Shown piece after piece: positions 47,701 to 59,400 of a DNA stretch of 64,000 nucleotides (position 1 is the stretch's first letter; the number at the start of each line of letters is the position of its first letter). The notes under the pieces were generated by a model, which was given only the letters and a program-made list of their open reading frames with translations, was not told the DNA's origin and did not search any database. Origin of the DNA: Norana najaformis. Its lineage: Eukaryota; Annelida; Clitellata; Crassiclitellata; Hormogastridae. The translations under genes and the position numbers were made by a program. The stretch lies in assembly GCA_964023275.1 (NCBI GenBank), contig OZ029915.1, positions 1,037,131 to 1,101,130 on the forward strand. The letters run 5' to 3'.

Positions 47701-50441
47701 CAAGCAGAACAATTAAAAAGAGGAAAGTAATCTCGCTCATTTGTGATAAATGGCACACCGCAGACAATGCGAGGCAGACAAAAGACAGTAAAATGGCGAG
47801 AAACAGGGAGACAGACAGACAGAGATAGCTAGAGAGACAGACAGAGGTCGAAGAAAAGACAAACAACTTACAGATAAAAAGACCAACCTAACAGAAAGCA
47901 GCGTTGAATTGCATCGCATCGCGTCTCATCGTGTTGTAATATTTTGTACTGTATTGTATTGAATTACATTACGTTGCGTTGTATTGTAAAACACTGCATT
48001 GTGTTGTATTGTGTTGTGTTGCCTTGTGTTGTATTCAGACTGAGAGAACTGTGGGTCTACAAAGGAGAAAAGTGCTCCTTACAAGTCCGGTCTTCTCGGA
48101 AGGATGCTGACGGTGACGTTGCACTTGGCTGTTCCGATGGAGTTGGTCGCTTTGATGGTGTAGTCGCCGGCATCCGTCTGGATCATCGTCGACGGGATCT
48201 GGAGCACGTAGTACCCGTCCTTCTCACCCAGAACTCGGTGACGCTGCGAGTAGGTCAGCTCACGAACGCCCTTGAACCAGGTCACTACAAAGGACAGACT
48301 GCGATTCGTAAAGGGGTCAACTATGCTTCTTCTGTTGTGGGAAGATCAGGCGGTTAGGGAAAGGACTGGCCACCCACTCTCGTATGCCGAGGGTAAGAAA
48401 ATGAAGTCGCGAACACTTCATACCCATGGCTGCCTCTAAGGGTTGGCTTAAGGGACTATCTTCTGCTGCTATGCTCCTGTCCAGATGTTACCCCGACTGT
48501 TCTCCAGCCACAAATAGTACTACCAGTAATCATCATCATCATCACCTCCACAACCACCACACCATCATCATCTTTACAATTTTTATCGTCTTTATCATCA
48601 TCGTCGTCGTTGCCGTCATCATCATCGTCATCTTGATAATTGTCATCGTTCTTATACCCTAACCCACACACTGAGCCAAACCCATCTTCTTTTAACGCTA
48701 TCCATATATTCACACCTTACCAACAGGACCACCTCTTACCCTGACCTGTTTTCTCTTAGCCTGACCCATATTCCTTCGCCTGACCAATATTAAGGGCCCG
48801 GTCCGTATAAGAAAGTCCTAGACTGACCCTTTGGCTTCGGCTGTCCAGTGACGGCGCATTTGAGTATCAGTGGATCTCCATCGGGTACCTCGACGCGAGA
48901 CGGTGGATGGGTAATGAACGTTGGTCTTCGTCCCTCCCTCGACACGGGCTCAACCAACTGAGTAGCGAAATGCTTCGCGGTCTCGTATTCAACAAACTCG
49001 TGGCTCGGAGCTCCTGAAAACAACAGACCATGCTTTGCTTTGTAATCGTAATCGTAATCTCGAGATTTCTACTGCGCCCAACGAAAGCCAAGTCGCGGGA
49101 ACCAGCTTATTCACAGGCGCTCAGTCAAAACAAACTCGATAGGCAAAAGGGTTCGGTTCCAGGTCAAGATCCGAGAGTCAGGCAGTCAGACAGTCAGAAG
49201 GCTACGGTGGATGGCGTTTGAAATTTAAGCGAGAAGAGACATAAGAGGAAGAGGAAGAATCAAGATAAGGTATTTGGAAAAGAAATGTTTTCAGTTTTGA
49301 GTGAAAGACCAGCGCAGAAACTGAAAGAGGTGAAGTGTTGACAATTCTGGTTTCCCTGAGCTATCGGATTTCGGTTCATGTTAAATTGTAGTCAACATTC
49401 GTAATCGTAAGCTCGAGATTTCTACAGCGCCCAGCGAAAGCTAAGTCGCGGGAACCAGCTTATTCACCTTTACAGAAATCACACCCTGATCCATCGAATC
49501 CACTGCCTTCCCGTTTCTCTAAGGTTAAACACAACCCACCCTAACACTCCCTTTCCCCTTCTCTCTCTGGTCTTCTGGCAACCTGGGATTGGTTGTTAAC
49601 ACGGCATCTTTGGACAACCACACTGACTTGACGCAGCGCTCGTAAACAAGCCGATGCCCTGCGCATAGCGCTGTAGAATACGAGTTTACGATTACGTTTG
49701 CGGTTCTCTACGATCACAGAATCTAGCACAACGGAGACAGCTCACGACGAGTTGTATAGACAAGATTGCTTTGCTTTTTGGAACGTTATTGCATTACTTG
49801 CTCCATTTTCGGAAACTTTTCGAAAGAGTGGGATTGCGTAAACGGTCGATTTGCCTTTGGATGAGTCGCATTTTTTGGAGTTCGTAACGTTGATAGGTTT
49901 GTTTTGATGTGCAAAGCGTTTTTGCTAAATGTCAAGGGTCACTTGGAAGCTCTCGTCCGTTCTTCTGTCTGTCTCTCTGTCTCTTTCGAGATTTTTCTAC
50001 ACAGTCGTGTGTAATTGGCTTTGCTGCTCACTGCTACGGCCTTGGATTTCCGGCTTATTGTGCGGGGTTCAAATTCCGCAAAGTGCTTTCAAACATACGA
50101 GTCGAATACTACACTAAACCTTAGTAACTGTGTAGAATTTTCTTGAGTCGTGATAAAGATTTTCCTTGAAGTAACATGTAAGAATATCCTACAAGTTACA
50201 CCACACTCCATTAGAATACATTACATAGCGTCCTGAGATCGTGTAATGCAAATCTACAAAACTCATACCCTTAATTTAAGGGTAGGTCTAGAAGTAGATG
50301 CCCTGTAAATGTAACTCTGTAAATGTAAATTTTATTATTACTGCTGCTCTTACTACTACCACTACTACCACTTCTACTACCACTACTACTATTTTAACAA
50401 GAGGTAGAATTAATCCCTTACGAACTATAATGATGATGATG

Positions 50442-50485
<44 letters not shown>

Positions 50486-53400
50486 CAGTATTACCTATGA
50501 CTCTGAGGTTGGCGATGCTCTTGGCCGTTCCGTTTTCGTTCTTGGCGACGCAGGTGTAGAGACCGGAATCATCCGGTTTAACGTCTTTGATCTGCAGCCG
50601 ACAGAAGCCCTGATCGTCCAGGTATGTCTGGATGTAATCGTCGTTATGCAAATCTATTCCGTCCTTCTGCCTAGAAACAATCAGGCAGACAAACATTCTA
50701 TCTTATCTAAGGATATCTGTAGCGTTTTTATCATACTAACCTAATCTAATCGTATCTAATCTAACCTCACCTAATCTAACTTAATCTAATATAATCTAAT
50801 GACTAATATAGAGTTGTTATCATACTAATCTAATCCAATCTAATCTAATGACTTCCTCAACGCTAATGATCATGCGGTTGTGGGTTCGACTCCGTGTGAC
50901 GACCTTGGACAAGTTGTTTGTGCACACCATGCCTCTGTCACCAAGCAATATAATTTGGTACCGGCATAAGCTAGGAAGTAAACTGCAAGTCCTGTGATGC
51001 GCTGGCCCCATGTCCAGGACCTTAGGATCCGTCCACTGCCGGCTCAAGGGCCTAAAGACAAGGAAATGAACACCTCACTTAGTCTCACTTGTGGGATACG
51101 GGATACTTTAATTTTACTTTTACTGATAATAAGCTGGTTGCTATGACGGCGTTAGACGCTAAAGTAATCAGCAACAAAGTGAGAAAACATGAGAAACTGC
51201 GGCGAGCCCATCTTGGAGTAAAACTTCCCCAATGATTGCTAATATATTTGAATAGATCTCCCCTCGCACGCGTTATCGCTAGCTTCGCCTACCATTGGAC
51301 AGTTGGCTTCGGATTTCCGATGACCTGACCCTTGAAGATAGCCCGGTCACCGACATCAGCCACCGCACTCTGGATGTCCATCACGAACGTAGGACGATCA
51401 CTGTCACGCACTTCCGGCGTCACTACACAGGATGAGCCACAGTAGAAACAAGTTTAAAAGCAACAAATATTAAAATATTTAAAAACAAGAAATATTACAA
51501 TATTAAGAAGGAGGAGGAGAAGAAAGAAAAAGAACAAGTAGAGGAACAAGAATAAGAATCAGAAGAAGAATTAGAAGAGCAGCAAGAAGAGGAAAAAACA
51601 ATAAGAGCAACAACAAGAGGAACAACGAGAGGAACAACAAGAGGAAAAGCAATCTCTCCAGATAGTCTAAAGAGGCAGCCATGAAATGTTAGCAACTTCA
51701 CTTTCTTAACCTTGGCATATGAGGTCGGGTCGTCATTCCTCTCCCTCGCCGTCCGATCCTCCCACTTACAGTGTACGGTCAGTGCACTCATTTTAAAGCC
51801 TACTCCACTAGATGGCGCAATTAACAACAGAACTCTCGAATATCTTTCTGCCTTCCGTTGACGGTTCAGGCTTCCAGCGCGCTGACCACTGCACTATCAC
51901 ACAACCCCAAGAACTAGGTCAATAAACAATCGTATCGTAATCGTAATCGTAATCTCGAGATTTCTACAGCGCCCAACGAAAGCCAAGTCGTGGGAACCAG
52001 CTTATTCACAGGCGCTCAGTCGAGACAAAATCAATAGGCAAAAGGGTTTGGTTCCAGGTCAAGATCCAAGAGTCAGGCAGTAATAATAAGTAAATAGCTG
52101 ACAACTCGAGTGAAAATCTTGTGTTTTACAGTACTTGTGTTTACTTTTGTGCCACCATCCATTGTTTAGCGAAATAAAAGACCGATATGAACCAACAGTT
52201 CAGTTGAGTGAATGGATAGAGTGAGTCTAGAGATCAAAAAACCAGGCTACCCTCAGTGGCTATTCTCATCCGTTATTTCCCTCCCCACGACCACCTGGAT
52301 GATTTCCAAACGCTGACGAAATAGAGGCAAAATAACTCAGAAGTGATTTAATGTAATCGATTGGGTCTACATAATAATACTGGGCCGACCATGGCAGAAT
52401 TGTTTATGTCCAATGTCGAAGTTCTTGACAATTTATGAAGGTATGTCGGAATGTGCAGCAGTGGGACCTGCGAGACACAATGCAAAAGGGAATACCTCTC
52501 TATGCTTTTTCTATTTCAGCAGACAACATATATCATACAGCAAGTCACTGTGGCCTATAACTAGACATAGTACTGTCTGGCGATTGAGGATGTCTTTGAT
52601 CGCCATACAGTTAATGTCTGAATGTTTGATTTACAGTAAGTCCGGTGTTAACACCTAGACATATGTGTCAGCAGCGCAATATTCTCGACACAGGACTACG
52701 ATACAGAACCTTTAAGCCCATGGAGTAAACTTTTCCCAGATATATGGGTGGCCTACTAAGACTTTCATCCCTTCTCACTTCCTCTTTACTATTTATATAT
52801 ATATTTATTTATTTATTTATTTATTATTGTACATATTACGCATGCGAGGTAATTCAGTCTGAATCTTAAGCATGAGACGAATTCGACGAGTTCAGCATTG
52901 TTATACGGAGTCCGTTGGGTAGGCTCGAACCCACAATCGTTGGATTAACCGCCCCAGCGCACTACCGAATAGATCACTATGCAGCACCTTTCGGGGTTAA
53001 TTGAGCTAATCTAATTTAATCCAATGACTTCTAAAGCGCCTGCATATTTAGGGTGATGGAGTGTGGAGATTAGAGTCCATCAACTGTATTTGATGTATAA
53101 ATGAAAGTTGATCCCTATGACCTATGACCTGACCTTCGACGTCTAGCTTGGCACTGCACGTCACAGATCCTTTGGGATTGACGGCCTTGACTGTGTAGAT
53201 GCCTTCGTCCGAGCGGTTGACTGGGTTGATCTCCAGTGATATCAGTCCGTAGTAATACTACAGCAGATCAGAAACTACCATTACTGTACAGAAATCAAGA
53301 AAAATACTCCTCTTCCACAAATCCTATCCCGATTCGTAATCGTTATCGTTATTCCGAGATTTCTACAGCGCCAAATGAAAGTCGCTTTGCGGGGACCAGC

Positions 53401-56400
53401 TTATTCACAAGCGCTCAGTCAAAACAAAATCGATAGGCAAAAGAGTTCGGTTCCAGGTCAAGATCCAAAGGTCAGACGGAGAGACAGCGTGGCACGTATA
53501 TGGGGTGGTGGTGTTTGGGGTTGGAGAGGAGAGAGAGAGATAAGAGGAAGAAGGGGTGATTACTTCTCTTCCCCTTATCTATCTTACCGCTCCAATTCTA
53601 AACACATTCACCGCAACCATCTGACCTGCCTGGCCATTGGATCTTGAACCGAATCTGACCCTTCATGCCTATCGACTTTCTTTTACCTGCAGAGCCTGTG
53701 AATAAGCTGGTTCCGCGACTTAGCTTTCGTTGGGCGCTGTATAAATCTCGAGTTTACGATTACGACTAGAGAAGAACAGTTCCTTACACGCACATTTTTA
53801 GCCTAATAATAATAATAGTAACAACAACAATAATAATAATAACAACTATTATTATTATCATCATCATCATCATCATTATAAAGCGATAAAGAAACAGAAG
53901 CTGATGATGAATACTGAACATTGGCAAGAACAAGTACAAAAAGTTGAGATGATAGAATATCCAAAAAGACAAGGACAAACACACATAGGCACAGATACAG
54001 AGCCACATACAGGGAAACGGATGTTTCCGACACGAAATAGCTAAGAACAGAATTAGAGTTAAACTCATTCAACACAGCAGTCAGACAAGTAGACCAGAGA
54101 TGCACAGCCAAAGTCAAAATAGAGATGCTTCTGCGGCAGATAAATGATGGATGTGGTGCTCGTGGCGCTGAAAACTGAGTTGCAGCTGCTGGTAACTTGA
54201 TGATGGAATACGCAGAGAACAGCGGTTCACAGAGAGTGAGCAACGTCACGGCAAATTAGCACTAGTCATTTAGGTCCTCATGCTCGAAATTACTTGACCT
54301 GTACTACTGTTCGTCTCTGTCTGTCTGTCTGCCTGTCTGTCTGTCTGTATGTCTGTCTGTCTGTATGTATGTCTATCTATCAGTCTGTCCATTCGCCCAT
54401 CCATCCAAATATCCATCCATCCATCAGTTCATCGATTCATCCATCCGTCCGTCCATCCATCCATCCGTCCATCAGTTCTTCCATTCATCGATTCATCCAT
54501 CCATCCGTCCATCCATCGATCCATCTGTTCATCTATCTATCCACCCATCCATCCAACCATTCATTTATCCTTTCATCCATCTATCTGTCGATTAATCAAA
54601 CCATCCATCCAACTATTCTTTCATCCATGCATCCATCCATATCTCTAACTCACATATTTATTTTCATTCATTGTCGTTTTCGAAATTGTCCCATTCTCTT
54701 TATCCTTCTTTCTCGCATTCCCTCATCCTCTGCGAGTACCTCTGTCTCTCTCTGTCTATGTCTCTCTGTGTTTGTGTGTATCTGTGTCTCCATTACGGGG
54801 TCTCTTATGACCTACATTCTGCGCCAGATTCCTGGACTGCACACATGACTCCTGTCATCTCTCATCCTTAATTAGTCTGAAGGTAAAGCTTCAAGTTGTA
54901 GCTTCCTCTTAATGAAGAAAACGCATACCAAGGCAAGGCTGTGGCAATCCAGTTGAAGGCAATGTAGGCTACGGCAAGAAAATACAAGTCAAAGGAAGAG
55001 GCACTTCTAGTCACAGTGCAGATTGCTAAAGGCATTGTCTTTCACCTCTGCGACAGAGGTTCAAAACCCCTGCGCGTCACTTGGAAATGACCTCCATTAT
55101 CAAGTCACTTGAGGCTGTTGAGTCGCAATTGTCGCAGATGACCTTCAGCCGAATTATTTCTATTTCTGCATTTACTAGGCGCCACTATCTAATGACTTAG
55201 CATCAGTCGATTGCACTTAGCATCAGTCGATTGCGCTGAGCAATTGTGAGTGAAAGACTTGCTCAAGGTCCCTACACAGTAACCGTCTCGGGGAGTTTCG
55301 AACCCGCACTCTCCGCGTTACAAACCGAGCACTCTCTCCAATAAGCTACCGTGTCACTTAATTATACCTTCAGAGGACTGACTTTAGGGGTATTGACCCG
55401 ACTGCGGCTTGATTTTGGTGCGCCATCGGTTGACGCCTTGCGCATTAGACACCGGCGCCATAGAAGTTTCTAATTACTATCACGTGAACGCCGGAACTAC
55501 TTTCGAGAGGCAACGATAAGAGAGGCAGCTTGCAATAAGTGAAAGCAAATTAGCCGCCAAGTGAATCCTGCAAAACAGATGAGCTCTGAGTTTTAACCAG
55601 TTCTGAGACTTGGAGAGGTAAGTCGCCGACGCTGAGACGACGACGAGGGTTATCTCACTGACGTAAGTGTAAATGTAAATCTCCAACATTTAACAGCGCC
55701 ACACAAACGCCGCATCAGGGCACCAGCTTTTTCACCGGCGCTAAGCTGATGCGCTGATGCTCAACCTATAGCCCCTCTTATCAGCAACAAATTAACATCG
55801 TAATAGACAGACGCTGGGACGGACAGTGACAGACATGGATACACATATATATATATACAGAAAGACAGGCACACAGACCAAGAAACAGACAGGGACAGAG
55901 ATTGAGAGAGAAGAAGGAAATACAACAGCACGAAAGAGAACAACCACAATAAATATAGCAAGATCAAAAACAACAAGAATGAAATCAACAAGAAGAAGCT
56001 AGGAAGACATACGCAGACTCAAACAGACACAAGCAGATAGAAGCACACACAAGCAGAAAAAGACCGATAGAAACAGAAGCAACCTGATAAAGGCAGATAC
56101 ACGCAGACACAAACAGACAAAGGCAGACAGAAACAGGTGGCAATAAAGAAACGAGGTAGAAACATACAGCCGTGCAGAAATGACGATGAAAACAAACGAA
56201 GGGAATATAGAGGGAGATAGTGTGATAGAAAACAAGAGAAAGGTAGAGCAATGCAGAGAGTGGAGAGAGAAAAAGAGAGAAAGAGAGAGGGAGAGAGAGT
56301 CGGAAAGATTGATCGAGATGTAATAGATGCTGGAATAAGAGTCTTAATGGTGTTGAAATCAAGTTCATCGCTCCCTATGCTTAGCCGTTTCAAGTATGCC

Positions 56401-59400
56401 TTTCTCATCACATGACTGACTGACTGACTGATTGACTGACTGACTGTTTGACGGACTGACTGACTGAGTGATTGACTGACTGACTAATTGACTGACTGAC
56501 TGACTGATTGACTGATTGACTGACTGAACCACCCACTCACTCACCAATCAAATAATGCAGGGATCTCGGGAAGTCTCAAGGTCCTTCAGCCAGTGGAGAC
56601 CGGAGCACCGACAGTTTCGATTTTCCAACTTATGTTTTACAAATTTATTGCATATCCAGTATTGGGGGGAGTCGGACTATTACATGGGAGTTGAGCATTC
56701 CCTGAGATGCCCGGGAAACGAAAACTTGCAACCAACTGTGTGCAATGGAGTGCAATCTACATGTTGATGAGTTCTCTGCCCGAAGGCAGGTCCATTGGCT
56801 TTATGCCACCGGGATATGAGATGAGTGAGGATTCCCGTTACCTTCCTCAGAGACAAATGTGGGTGAGTAACTTGTCCAAGGTCGCTACGCAGTGGCTTGA
56901 GGCAGATTCGAACCCGCGATCCTCCGGTTACGAGGCACAGACCATACCACTACACCCCGATCTCCATGACTGTACAGTAACTCTACAGCACTGAGCTCAA
57001 CCAAACAAAACTGAAAATGTCTTTGATAATCTTTCCCCAAAATGCTTGGAACATGAGTTATAGCTGCACCGTATTCACACCAGAATGTAAACATCAGGAT
57101 GATTTAATGGGACTGAACTTGACCGGATGGGTTACCGGGGATCAAACCGACACCCGTCCCGGTTTTACTTATCACGTCCGATGGTTGAAGTTTGGCGAAG
57201 GATTTCTGGGTAGTTTGGGTATGGACCTCTGAGCCCCACAACCCTGGGATGTGCATGAACTGAGATGAAGCTATGCTACATTAGCTGATAATTCCAGCGG
57301 GAGTCCTTGACAGCAGATACCCATAACAACCAAATGTCAGGCTGGATTCCGTCGACATTATTTATGGTCCATCATTCGGCAAGAGAATACACGAACGGTG
57401 ACGTTAATCTTTGATTTTTTCCTTCTCAGAGTACAGCATCCACTGCGAATCCACAAATTAGCCATGATGGCTTGAGTCTGGGAAGGATCGGATTGCTCCA
57501 GCGATGGAAGCAAGAGGAATTGGAAGAGGAGGGTGATGGATGGGAGAGAAGGTGGAATAGGAATTCGAAAAGGAGGTGGAAAAGAAAGTGGTAAAAGTAA
57601 TGGAAGAAGAGTTGGAAGGGGAGGTGCTTTAGATGAAGGAGTAGTTGGAAGAGGATTTGGTAAAGGATTTGGAGGTGGGGAAAGGTAAACAAGGAAATAG
57701 AAGAGATGGAAGAGGAGGTCAAAAAGGAGGTGGATAAAAGGCGGTATATGAAGTGCAAGAGAATAAGAAGGAGAGGTGGAGGAGGAGTAGGAAGAGGAGT
57801 TGGTATAGGAGGTTGGAAAAGGTGAAAAAGAAAATGGAAGAGGAGTAAAAGAGGAAGTGGAAAAGAAGATGGCAAAGAAGGCAAAGACAGTGGAAGAGGA
57901 GATGATGGAAGAGAAGGTAGAAGAGGAAATGGAAGAGGGGTTGGTAAAGGAGCTAGAAAAGAAAGTGATAAAGTGGGGAATGGAAGTGGAAGAGAAGATG
58001 AAAGAGGAAATGGAAGAGGCGTCGGAATAGAAAGAAGGTGAGAAAAATGGATATTCAAAAGGAGATAAAAGAGACGGTGGAAAAGAGGTGGATCGTAATC
58101 GTAATCTCGAGATTTCGACAGCGCCCAACGAAAGCCACGTCACGGTGACCAACTTATTCATAGGCGCTCAGTCAAAACAAAATCGAGAGACAAAAGGGGT
58201 TTGGTTCCAGGTCAAGATCCAAAAGTCAGGCACAGAGACAGCGTGACGGCTATGGTGGGTGATGTTTAGGATTGGTGCGGATAGAGAGATAAGAAGATTA
58301 GGAGGAGTGGAAGAAGATAAGGAAGAGAAGCGGGAAGAGGAATTGGTAAAGGAGGTGGAAAATTAGGTGGAAAATGAAGTGAAGTAGGAGTTGCAGGAAG
58401 AGGTTGAACGAAGATGGAAACAGAGTTGAAATCGGAGATCGAAGAGCAGGTGGAAAAGGGCAGGAAAAGAGATGGAGGAGCAGCTGGAAAAGCAGAGCGA
58501 GATACAAGACAAACAGCCGGCAGCAACAGCATGAGCACTATTCGCATTGAAGAACCAGCAAAGGTATTCACAGCACATACAGAGACAGAGGTGAAGATAG
58601 GATAGCTACGTCATCGAGAAAAGAAAACGTTGCCTGAGCAATGGGAAAGAGGGAGACGAGAGTAAGGGAGGAGTGATGGAACTAAGCAGGGGACAGTGAC
58701 GGGTCTAAGCTTAGAGGGGAATAAAAGAAGGAACGCCAGCTGATGGATGAGATCCCAACTCCCAGGGGATACACGAAAACATACCCACAACTGGCATACA
58801 GATATTAATATGTACATACATTATGTAGGCAGACAGACAGACAGACAGAGAGGCAGGCAGACAGACAGGCAGGCAGGCAGGGATGTTGTAAAGAGGCTTG
58901 GACAGCCTGGCTTCGCTGAGTGTTCGGTATCTGCAGAGATGTTAAGCATTCCTGCATCTATTTGTGTCGATGGGCCGAGAAGCCCAGACTCGAGTGAGAA
59001 CGTCGGTCGGAGCTGGGCTACTGGAGCCGCCGCAGAAGGTGGGAAGGGGTTCAGACGAGCAAGGAAAGGCTACCAGCAATTGATCCAAGCTAGGGGCTTG
59101 TGCTTAAGTCGACGTCAGAGGCCCCGTAAGGTCCATGTACTAGATCTGTGATTTACTGTGGCTGACACGGTTGTATCTATTCTGTTGTCTAATGTTCTGA
59201 TTTTGTCCCAATGAAACGCCAGTTAGAGATCGCTAAAAAGCAGAATAGATTGGAACCGAGTCGGTTCAAGGGTCGTGCTGACTTGATAGTTGCTGAGGCT
59301 AACAAGCTACATGTTAAAAAGCAACAAGCTAACCTAGCAAGATACAGACTGCAGAGGATTATATGCAGATATCAGATGCGCCACGGTGGTCTTCCGGTAA

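Noticed and set aside
54294..54871. Ser/Ile/His-rich frames on the plus strand
   Set aside because: CTGT and CATC microsatellite translates openly in three frames.
55761..56411. Leu/Cys/Ser-rich minus-strand frames that look like membrane proteins
   Set aside because: Complement of GACA/GAGA repeats, several frames open at once, no splice signals or homology.
50865..56985. tRNA genes at box B-like motifs (50870, 55270, 56920 and elsewhere)
   Set aside because: The B-box motifs recur in dispersed families with the same downstream body, and I could not pair an acceptor stem. They are tRNA-derived SINE heads.
57358..58161. Minus-strand frames of 267 and 210 codons rich in Ser, Pro, Phe and Leu
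   Set aside because: They are the complement of a polypurine tract; two frames are open together and a LINE end cuts through.
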